From NCBI GenBank assembly GCA_030789695.1, contig CM061139.1, positions 105,870,837-105,934,836 on the forward strand: DNA of 64,000 nucleotides, in the 5' to 3' direction. Shown here piece by piece: positions 21,901 through 34,100 of the stretch. The position numbers were made by a program, and so were the translations under genes. The stretch comes from Scilla litardierei (taxonomy: Eukaryota > Streptophyta > Magnoliopsida > Asparagales > Asparagaceae). The notes beneath the pieces were generated by a model. It was given only the letters and a program-made list of their open reading frames with translations, ran no database searches and was not told the DNA's origin. Numbering within the stretch: position 1 is the first letter of the stretch; the number at the start of each line of letters is the position of its first letter.

Positions 21901-24900
21901 GTTTGCAAAATGTTGACATGTTTTTTTGGAATAATTGATAGACTTAATCATAGTTTGATAAAATATTGTATAACACAGCAATGGTTGTAATAGCAAGCTA
22001 TTACCATGTAATAGTCCGCAATGTGTTAATAGGGTACTTCAGTTTTAAGCTTAGGATTCACTCATGTACTTGCTCTGATTTCAAGCTTGATAGGAGATAA
22101 AGTATAATGAATCAAGTTTTTAACATCAAAAAGACTATCATAAGTTGTTATGGTTGTTAGAGGTACGTTGGGATGGGCCCACCGCAGCTGGGGCTCGGCC
22201 AGACTTAACACAGAGACCCGTCTCTCTAGAATCAAGGATATACACGTGTCCTTAAGGACCACTGAAGAGCAGCCTGGAAGGTCAGCCCGACCAAGTGGCT
22301 AGCACAGCTCTGCAAGATAGATCTGCTCTCACCGACCCAAGTCTGCCATCAAGACTCACACAAAGAAGACATCCACAAGATGTGCTCCTCCAGCAACAAC
22401 TCTGCAAGGACGATCTCCACAAGGTCAGCTCCTTCAGCCACACCTTATATGTATGACCTCCACAGTGTCGGCTCCATAAAAGCGATAGCTCTACGAGGAT
22501 GACCTCTGCGAAGTCATCCCCTTAGCAGCAGTACTCCTTGAGGACGACCTCAACGATACACGCTTGAGGTCACTCCTTCAGCTATATCACCGAAGGATCC
22601 ACCCGCCAGGCAGGTTAGCTTTCATAAATTGCCCTCGCAATCAAATGGTTCAATCTTCGATGATCTCCTCTCCAGACTGTTACAAACGAAAAGCTTTTCA
22701 GATCCATCCACCACGTAATGAGCGACAAACCTATTCTGGAAGCAAGCATGTATCCTTCTTTATCCGTCTACTATGTGATTTAAGGAGCCGGTTACGAGCA
22801 AAAGATCCAAGATATCCATAACTTTCCCTGACGTGGGATAACCGTCCCTCAGTCTTACAAAAACGACGGATCAATCTGATCACAGGTACGCAATCACAGG
22901 TACTCAAACCATACGCCTCCCTCCTTCTGCTTGGAACTGACTTAAGCATCGAAGACGAATTGGATGCTCACCCCTCTGATCCATTCTCTCTTTATTTCAG
23001 GCACTGCAAAAAGAGGTCTCACCCAGTCGAAAACATGTAAAGGTCATCTGTTGCGAAGATTCTCGCATTGCCAGCCGATGCAAGATCTTTGCATCAACAG
23101 TTAATGCTAGAGGAATGGGTCTGCCGCTTAGACTAGGGCCTGATACAGGCGAGACCTAGCTGGGCCCGACGGTAACAGCCCACAATGCACAATAAGAAAT
23201 CCACACATACGACCTCCCAGGTCGGCCTGGCCGACCGTTAAGATCATGTCGACCTAGCCAAGCCACATGTGCAGCCCAACAGGTATGCCCGTCTAACGAG
23301 GTCGGCCATCATAACTCCTCATCCAGTGGCATCTCTCCCACATACGGCAGAAGAGTTAAGGCCCAAATCTGAGAAACCAATAATGAGATCTTCACAACTA
23401 CGCAATCAATGGCCTCTCTCCCACATTTGTAAGAGAGTAAGGACCCAAATCCGAGGGAGTTAATTATGGGATATACTCAACTGCTTAACTAATGGCTGTT
23501 CTCCCATTTATGGCAGAAGAGTAAAGGCAGAGAGAATCGCCATGCCATTACTTCCTGCCTTATCTACTTCCCTACTTTATCTGCAGTAGTGTGTTATGAT
23601 AGAGAATCGATGGGACACCACTTCTTGACTATCTGCTTTCCTGACTTGTCTGCGGGAGTTTGTTAAGCAAGAAATCTGTGATCTTCATAACTGCCTGACG
23701 TGGTGTAACCTCCCCAAGCTTTATATAAACGGTAGGCTTGCTCCATCATGAGGACAAAACTTGCACAGCTAAACCATAGTCTTAATTCATATGCCTCTCA
23801 CACCCTCATATGCTTAACTTACAACTTTCCTACTCACACATCTACAACATAGCTTCCTCCCGCCTCGCGTGACTTAAGCATCAGAGGAGAATTGGGATCC
23901 TCTGATGACTCCCCCCCCCCCTCTCTCAGGTGCCAAAGAAGGAGGATGGCCCAGCAAAACCCTCTTCGGGACCCCTACTAGTGTTGGATCCAAGCATCAA
24001 CAGCTGGTGCAAGATTTCTGCATCAACAGCTGCCGGTGTACGAAAGATGGACTCCATGTCTACCTTTTTTTCTTTAATAGTTCGGACAGTTGAAATTGCA
24101 TTGCAATTGCAGTTGTGCAACTATAAGTCTAATTGCAGTAATGATTGCATTGTAAAACGTTTTGCAATGAAAATCCAGATCACATTGTTAGTAAAACTTG
24201 GTAAGGTGCAAAATTGTATTGTAAAATACTTAGTAGGCTTGCAATTCCAACTAAGCCAAACATGTGACCTTAAGAATTTTACAACTATAATTGCAACGCA
24301 ATCCCAATTGCACCCCAAACATGTGATTTCCAGAAACTCTTGGAACAGTAAACGAGTCAATACGAAGTTGACACAATTATACAATAATAAAATGTAACAG
24401 TGATTTTCATTGCATCGGCTGATGTCATCTTGAATACCTCAATGTTGGATACAAGATTCCCAGCACACATTTGGATTGAATGACGTACGATTTCCTTGGG
24501 TTAAACATTAATCATCAATGTAGATTTATATGCTAATATATAAAATATTCCGGTAAGTAATGTAATGGATTGTCTAAAACCGGTCCATTAAGTCTTTGAT
24601 TCTTCACCCTTACATGGCACCTATAACAGACATCGCAAGGAACTGGTAACGGATTTTCGTACTCATCAAACCAGCATGCAAAAGACACAAACAGCTAACT
24701 GTTTTCTTCTAATTCATAAACATATCACAGCTACTAGACTCAGCTACTAGACTAAAGCACTTGTACTTTGAGGGGTCTCATAACAGTTATGAAGCACTTA
24801 CTCTTCAAAATGAAAGGAATGTCCTGCACGGGACCAACACTTGCATGACACTTCCCCGCCACACATTGAAAGCCATGTCAGATTTAAAAAACCCAAAAGG

Positions 24901-27900
24901 TAAAGGCGGGAGCCACGTTAGCTTTAAACAAAATCAAGATATCCTGTGGTGGACACATTAGAACCACGTGCCTCTTAAAAAATTATATAAAAACCTTAAG
25001 CAGAGACTGCAAAAAAAACCAAAACCTAAAAATCTCCTATGGGGTAATGTGTGAAAAATATATATCCTAAACATCACCTAAAGGTCCTAAACTACATTGT
25101 GCACCAATTAATTTTTCTTTTGTATTTTTTTTTGTTTGATTGAGTTACTGAATTATCAGGAAGGAATTTTATCATTGAAATTTTATTTTGTTTTTTCTTT
25201 TTATATTCAATACAACAGTCCTTATCATTATGGGTACGGATGTGTATTGCATATACATACTCATCCACACACAGTTTTATAGTTGGGTCCTCCTATCTTA
25301 CTTTTAAAGAATTTGTCATGTCCATGTCCCCTGTACATGCTTCACAGTGCGACAGAAAGAGAGCAATAACGTATTTATGATCTATAGGCTATATCATCTT
25401 GTTTTGTTGTACATGCTTCTCAAAAGGCATGCTAATGTCCTTGGCTTTCCAACACCAAGTGAAAGAAGCAACATTTATCCGAGATGTGATGCTAAAACCT
25501 ATGTTTATTAGGATGTAGCTTACTAGGAAAGAATATCTATCATCTAGAAACTGAACAAGATAAAAAATAAATTGAAAATGAAAATGTAAAGTAATGAATA
25601 AATGAATGTTGAGAAATACCATTAAGTCGCAACCATGCATGCATCATCTCATGAGCCAAAATTGATCCTGTCAGTAATCTGCATACAAAAGACTTGAGTA
25701 CTGCAGCAGTATTGCAGTCAAAGAAGCCATGTTGCAGCCAAAGTAACCGTGACTAATAAGAAATATCAGATAATCGTAATGGTAAATATAATTATCTGAT
25801 GAGAGAATAATATACTACAATACATAGTATTTGAAATATAGGTTGGCATAAAGGGCAAGCCAATAAATAAGTAGCAACAGAAACTGCTAGAGTGTTCTAT
25901 GAATAACATGGAGAAAATAAAGATGTAAACTGCTAAGCAATACCTTGGTAGTCCATACAAGATAAGAATGGCAGTAACTTCACATTGCCGAATGAGTCTA
26001 AAGGGCTCTGTTATCATCTCAATGATTCTGTTTCCTCCGATCCTTGGTCTTCTTGCTATCTGGTTGAGGATTTCCAGTCAGTTTTTCTTCTTTTTACTTT
26101 TTTTAAAACTAATTACAAAGAGTATTCTAGAGACTAGCGAATTTATTGTATTCAATTGATAGAGAAAATTTATATTTCGTAATGCTAAAGGACATGAAAC
26201 CTTACAGTGCTGACAATCTGCTCTTCAGACAGGCAGAGACCTCTGGTTTCAGGAAGGTGATGATGACCCTGTAGCCCATGTAAATGACACAGAAAACAGT
26301 TACTATGCCTTTTGACTAAACATATTTCATGTCTTGCAGAAATCTTAAATTTTGTTATCCATTTGACTCACATTTTTCTCTCCTACCATGGCTTCATTTA
26401 AAGCTTGTCTCTCAACAAGAAGCAATGGAATCTGCTGCTGCACTTTCATATTTAAACCTTCATAAAATTCTCTAATATCAAGGTAAAGAGGCTGGCACTC
26501 ATTGGTATCCATTATTGCAGAATCCAGGCACTCTAGACAGAGCTTCCGACCATCATCCAAGGTGATATATTTTGCATCTCTTGGCTGGAATTTCAGTGCA
26601 GCAAGGAAATGAATGAGCATAAGGAAACATTTCCAAAATGAACACAATGCAAACCAAAACGAACCGTTGGACCCAAATGATATCGATTGCCATCCTTTGA
26701 GGTAAGAAAACTAGCCATCTTCTGGATCCAGTTCCCTCAACGTTGGAGGTTCAATACATTTGTTTTTATAGGATCCAAATATATCGCCATAGTTATTAGG
26801 TCAATCTATTAGGTTGAGTGCAAATGAACCGGATTGGTCTGCGTTCAATCAGAATTATTCTAATCAAACTGATTGGTGTGACTTTAGTCGCACAGTTAGT
26901 TAATGCTAGTTGAGTGACTTGGATCAGATTGATTCAGCTTTAGTTTGTGAGCAGTAAAGTCATGACTAGTTTAGCTGGGCACATGATGGTGAAACCCTTA
27001 TAATTATTGAAGTTTTTGCCTAATCATGTTTCTGGGGAACAAGCTGTAGCCTTGCTGTTAGTGGGAAGCGAACCACAGCTGGCCTCTAGCACACTGCAAA
27101 GAGGCTTTTTACCACTGAGCTACACTGATTACTGCCTTTTGCCAATCCTGAACTCCAAATTGTGTACTATTAAGGAAGCAGTGGCACACTACATTTTCTT
27201 GTGAGGTCCAGGAAATAGTTCTTAGCAACCCACATCTAATCAAAGACCTGATTTCTTCCAAGAACTTGGTATTAATCTCAATTAAAAATGCCTTGGGCTC
27301 TTTTATAGCACATAGTAACTTATCTTCCAGTGTAAGCTCAAACCAAAAGCACCGGAATGTGCCATTGTCAAATTTTCCATATGCAAAACAAGCAATGTGA
27401 CTCAAAACTCACATGGACCATGATGGTGGACTTGAAGTAGTAATACGAACCTCCATTCGTTCACAACTGCAGCACCTAGGCGTATCATCATGCTCATGTG
27501 AAGGACAATACTTTTGTAGCCAGAAAGGATGTGCGCGATACTCAATGAGGCCATTCTTATTTGTTGGAATCTGCAAAGACATCATGAAATATTGGTATAT
27601 TGTGTTCAAAATTGGTGAGCATCAAGCAGATTGATATTATCTTTCATATTTCACGTCAGTGCATGTCCTTCTTCAACATTAAATACTTGGAGACAAGTGG
27701 ACAATTTTGATATCATGACTTGTTAAGTCTTCTAGATACTATGACTTGTCTAAGTAGATACTAGAAAACATAAAAGGAGAAAAGAAATTGCGGGTGCCAA
27801 TGCGAATATTGGTGGAAAATAGATGTCCTATGTTGCGGAGGACAGAAGCCTTCGAAGGAAAAAGGATCTGAGATAGGGATGATGAAAAATATTTGGCTCA

Positions 27901-28135
27901 GGCGATGTAATGGGCCCATTTTTTTTAAAAAAAAACATTTTTTTTCTTTTCCTCCTTCTTTTTTCTTTCCGAGCGGCCCGTTAGCCCAAAAGCCCACGAG
28001 GGCTTTCTTTTTATTTCACATCTCTCAGCCCCCTCTCATTTACTCCCGAGCCCGAGCCTAGTGCTGAGAAGCAGGCGGCCTCTCCCTCTCCCTCTCGTGC
28101 GCTTCGCTCGCTCAGGGCGATCGACACCACGCCAC

Positions 28136-28191
<56 letters not shown>

Positions 28192-31100
28192 CCCCCCCCC
28201 CCCGCAGGATCGCAACCACCCCTCGTCGTCTTCGGTTTCGCACGATGAGTTCCACACGACCCCGCCCTTCGATCGTCTCCCACGATCTTCTCCCCAACGG
28301 CTCCTTCGAGCCTATAACTTCAGATTTCCTCTCCTCTCTTCATTTGCGACAAACTGTAAGTCCATTAAAAGTTTTTCAGTTGATTTTCTACGGATTTGCG
28401 GTCAAATCCATGCTGGGATCATCTGGATTTCTGCTGGGGCTTTTGTTCTTGGATTTCTTGATTTTTTGGCTTCAAAAAGGTAGACCCTTATCTTCTACGT
28501 ATTCAGATGCTTTCGATTATCACTATATTAATTTCTGAAATGAAATTCATAATTTAAATACATGCGGAAATCGGGTCTATGGGATGGGATGATGACGGGA
28601 ATAATATTTAGGGTTTTAATCCCTCCCATCTGAGTAATTTGGGGGGTTTGGCTTCCGTCTTGCCTGGCCGGGGTCTTGGGGGTTATGAATGGCCAATGTA
28701 TTATTTCCAGTTCCTCTCCTAACTTGTCTGGCCGTGGGGTTTCGTTCAAGGGTCGAATTGCTTTCCAGTTTCAGCTTATCACTTTAATTTGTGGGGTTGT
28801 GACTTCTGTTTAGTTCTATTCAATTTTATTTAGTTCTGATCAGTTCTGTTAGCTCTGCATACTACTTTAATTCTGTTTAATTCTGGAATCATTCTGTCTT
28901 CATGATTTGGCCATCTGAGATCTTGGGTGTTCGCTGTTTTTGGGTGTTATCTTCTGAACTGACTTCGGAATTTCAGAAACCCCTTTTACCCTTCGCAGTT
29001 GATAAACTTTGGCATGTTTCCTTGCTGATATACTCACAACCCCTGTAGACCTTGCCGCAGGTTCGGGAACCCCCCACAACATGATGTAATTCCCATAATC
29101 TGATCACCTGTTTATTAAATCCTTCAATCCATATTTTCAGTAACTAATTTCCGGTAGAACTGAAAGTAAATGGAAATCTTGATGTTCCAGTTTTATATTC
29201 AGCATTTATTCTTATTTCAGTTTGTGTGGAAGTTGAATTTCGTATTATGAAGGTAAATCTGAATGCAAGTCTATTACATATGTTAAATGAGATGGAAAAA
29301 TTATTAACTTGATGCAAGATAGATTCTATACACAAGTACGAAGCAGTGAAATATTTATTAGTAATTTTATCTTGAATATAGGTCTCCATGCGTGTACTAG
29401 GATTATTTGAATTCTATGGAAGCCCTACCTATAGAGCTGATCTCATATCACAAATGCGCAATTTAAAAGTGACATAAATTTAAAGTAAATTGGACTTGAT
29501 CCAATATTTGATACTTGATACCATGTTCAGCTTTAAAGCAGCGAATGTAACTTGACATGACACAATGAAACCTCTTTAGATTGCGCAAATTGAGATAATG
29601 AGTAAGATAAATGACATTACCTGAAATAGGATTTGAATACAACGTCAAACCGTTAATTGAACAACTTTACATAACTAGTTGGGGTTGGGAAAAACTTATA
29701 AATGAGAGAGTGCGTGAGCGATTGGAGCCCTGCTTTCGGCCCGTATCTGGAAGAATTTTGTTGTGCCCTGTAAAGCTACTGCACATGTACTAGAGGGGGG
29801 TGAATAATACTTTAAAATAATCAAGAGAGTTATTCCTAATTATTGTGCAAACATACAAACAACAATGTGGAATAGACTACAAACAACAAGAATAGACAAA
29901 CGCAAACAAAGCATGTAACGGGTTCGGATCCACCAAGTCTCTCCGACTTGTTCCCGGTGATCCTACGTCCCAACCACCCGGATCCCATCCGGATACTTGA
30001 GTTAGAAACCACTAATCCAAGATTTAGCACTATGAAATTCTTGTGAAAAACCTTCACAAGACCAAATCATACACAAAGTAAATATGACTCTCAGAACTCG
30101 GGATCACACTCTCTCTTACAACCGAGAGACAATCTTAAATATCAAATACGATGAAATAAAGAAACACTTACCACAAAATCCTATGCCTTGAGTATACTTA
30201 CCAAATTAGGACAGAGATGGATTTTGAGGAAGAAGATGTCACCAAACCCTAGCTCCAAGAAGTTGACCAGCTATGGAAGCCTAGGGTGGAGTTGGTGACC
30301 TTGGATCAAGCCCTTGGCTTGAGAGGCTCACAATGGAGAGAATCTCTCTTGAGGATATTGGCTCAAAGAGTGAGGGAGAGATTCTAGTGAGGGAGAGAGA
30401 GAGAGCTTAGAAATAGCTTGAGAAAATTCCTCTCCTAGGTCTGAAATAACTTTGGTAATGGATCTCTAACCTTGCCTCAAACGAATCAGGTTTGTATTTA
30501 TAGAGGCAAGAAAAATCGTGCTCAAAAGATTCCCAACGGTCATATTCTGAAGCAGACTAGTCGGTCAAAGAAGGATCACTGACCGACTAGTTCATCAACT
30601 AGTCGGTCGGTGATTCAACGTGAACCAACTAACTGCTCGACAGCCAAAAGAGAAAGTTCCAGGCAATATGAACTAGTCGGTCTAAGAAGACTTGCCAACC
30701 GACTAGTTTGCCAACTAGTCGGTCGGTGAGTGTTCTTTGACCGACTAAGATAAGAAATCAAAGTAGCTGAATACAAGTTACACTAGTCGGTCTAAGAACA
30801 AATTCCAACCGACTAGTTTCACAACTAGTCGGTCGATGAATGTTCTTGAACCGACTAAATGTAAACAGTAACTCAGGCTGTACAGAGGTAATGATAACTA
30901 GTCGGTCTGAGAAGGATTCCTAACCGACTAGATCGTCATCTAGTCGGTCGGTAACTTTTCTTTGACCGACTAATTGATCAACAGGGAATGAGCTGAAAAG
31001 AGCAAGGCATTCTAGTCGGTTCAATAGAAATTGCCGACCGACTAGATCGTCATCTAGTCGGTTGGTTCTTCTACTTGAACCAACTAACATGCACTAGAAG

Positions 31101-34100
31101 CCGAGGGAAGAAGCGATAGGCTTCGGGAAAGTTTCTAATGGCTTCTATGATAATCCTAGCTCTAAGATATGAGCGAAAAGAAGATTATAAAGTAAGTCAT
31201 ACTCAAGGCTTAACATTCTAATTTATGAAGCTAGAAGACAATAAATAATACATGACGAACCGTCTTCAAAGCTTCAATCTTCATTCTTCTTGACTTCAAT
31301 ATTGCTCCTTGAGCTTCAACGAAGCTTCAGGCACACGATCACGCGTATTGAGAAGTCTTGAGACGTCGCTTTTGATGAACGTATTCTTTTGGCGACGATC
31401 TCCATAACTGCGCTCACAGAGAGTTAGTACACGATATTTATGTTTGCTCATCATCCAAAACCAAAACCGGGGAATCAATACTCAACATTCTCCCCCTTTT
31501 TGGTGATGACAAACCAACATAAATAATAATCAATAATAATGATTCAAAAGAAATTTACTTACTCCCCCTGCATTGATGACACGTTAGTTCCGTATTCAAT
31601 AATATTCATACGCATCAAGCAGACGAGGGAAATATAAAATATGAATCCTATTATTGCAATTTAGGATTCTAAATCCATTTTATATCTTAACTCCCCCTGA
31701 ATCTAACATATCAAGTTAAATTCATGGTAAATTGCTTTGAATTTATCAATTAGCACATTGTCATTATTAATTCTCTCCCCTTTGGCATTAGCAAAAAGAG
31801 CGGGAGGAGAACAACGACAACATTACAATGGCTAAGAAATTAAAGCATGAGAGTCTAAAAATACGACCACGGTCCAAATGACACCAAAGTAAAATACCAA
31901 ATGTAAAATACTGAAGAAACTCAAAGCGTGCCAACGTGACCATAGTCGGAAATCATCAAGCCATAGGTGAAAATCGAAAAACGAAATCATCAAACCATAG
32001 GCGAAAATCGAAAAACGAAATCATCAAAACTCAAATCAATTTCACGTATTGAGTTTTGTAACATACTCTCCAATATCAATAATTATAAGCCAGGCTCCTT
32101 ATGCTTATGAAAACCATGGCATTGAGACGAGGAATCCATTTGCTATTTATTAGATTATGGTCGGTAAATAACCAAGTAGAAGGCAAGGTTCTGAAAGACA
32201 TTCAGTTCAGTAGGAGCAGGCGAAAGTGCATGATAGTATTATATTAAAATATGTCAATCATACGGCACCGTAGTAGAATCATTACCAACGGCACGAATCG
32301 AGAGCATGGAGAACAATTCTACGATTTCATGAAACCAAATCTATTTAATCCAATAAAATCATCGAACGACGAAATCAATATCAGAGACATAAATCCATTT
32401 TCAATACCAAATGTAGCAAATGGATACCAAATGTAACATGCAAAAGTGTTATGCCAAAAATAGATAGAACATCATAAAACTATGGCATACACAATTCTAG
32501 CATACTAATTGAAACAAAATGATACCAAAGTAGATATTCTAACAATGCATGCAATCAACACACATGGATATCAAATGTATATCAAATGTAAGAATATACT
32601 TACAACATTAAGCTCCCCCTACTTTGGTGCATCACTTAAGCACCATCAACTCCATTTGAATGAAAAACTTTGCAAATCAATGAGTTGGTAGGGTTGGTAT
32701 CTCATGATGGATTGAACCTAGAGAACATCATTTTGGTATCCAAAAATCCTTTTGGATCCTATGGGTAAGGCAACAAATTTAACATATTAAATACAAATAA
32801 ATGTAACCCATAGCCCAACTAAATTCAAATTCAATATGAATTTTAAGTTTCAAACAATTATGCACATCCAAGACCAATATGCAAATAAAAAAGAATATAA
32901 ACCAATTCTTACCACAATTGCTTTGGTACCCATAAAATGAAATTAAACTTATGGTACCAAGCAATGAAGGGTCAAAGGAAACTAACCCTTCGGAAACCAA
33001 GTCCACGAGGACCGTGATTTCCCAACATAATCATCATTCAAAATAATATCATTAATAAACGATTGCACATACATATCCTTAGCATGCATGCTAGTGTTCT
33101 TCGGACCCCAAATAGTGTATGTCTTGGGAGTCCTAATCCTATTGGGAACATGCATACGTTGTTGATTTCTATGTGATGCATGTTGTGGGTAAGCATATGG
33201 CATATGATGCATTGGTGCATGATGATACTTATTCATATGAGAATGTGAATGAACAAATGCATGTGATGGAACACGTGCATGAGTGCCTCACATGGTGTGC
33301 ACGTGCTCGTAGATGCGGAGCATAAAATCACCATTCGTGCTAACATGTGGAGTAGGATGTGTGTTCCTACGTGGCATGGTATACATGAAAGCATGACCCT
33401 TCTTTGGAGGTCCACCCAAAGTGGGTTTCTTTCCAAATGGGGGTATGTACCTAGCGGAAGCACCATTGGTAGAAGAACTACCCACGAAGTGTTTACTTCC
33501 ACTAGTAGAAGCATCGGCCGTTGGCCTAACAAAGGTGACGGACGATTTGGATGAATCTCCCATCTTATACCCCAAGCCAATGTGGTGATTGGCCGGAAGT
33601 AAGTCATTTAGGATATTATCCAAATGGCCCTTACCTTTATTGAATTCATTGATTCGGCCTAATGTGCACTCGTATTTCTCGGTGAGAGAATGCATCGAAG
33701 CATCCAAGGTGGACACTTGCGATGTGAGTGCAAAAACACGTGACTTGAGATTCTTATTCTCAATACTCAAAGTTGAGTTTTGAGACGTCAAATCCGCTAT
33801 CACATGTTATATCGCTCAAGTTGAGATTTGAGATTTACAATCTCATTTCTCAACCCTTCAACAATGGTGTCGTTGTTGACGATGATAGGTTTAGGCGAGG
33901 TTTTAAGACTATCTAGCTCATTTTTAGTCTTAATAAATCTAGTAGCCAAATTAGAAAACTTATTCCAAAGTTGTTCATTAGCTATTCTAAGTTCGTTCAT
34001 TGTTACCTCACCGCCTTCATCCTCGCCTTCATCCTCGCTTTCATCGGAGGAGGTCTCTTGATCATATTCCTCTTTTTCCATGAAGCACGTGTGTGCTTTC

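Noticed and set aside
27055..27130. A functional tRNA gene on the minus strand
   Set aside because: A-box and B-box are present, but I see no paired acceptor stem or clear anticodon arm, so a SINE head is more likely.
28036..28297. Open frames of repeated Arg-Glu or Ser-Leu over the CT tract (also 42457-42706)
   Set aside because: They are translations of a (CT)n microsatellite in an LTR with no conserved protein around them.
30545..31095. Regularly spaced short repeats resembling a CRISPR array
   Set aside because: The repeated words are inverted as well as direct, intervening sequences are similar to each other, and the array lies in a plant LTR and recurs in its partner LTR.
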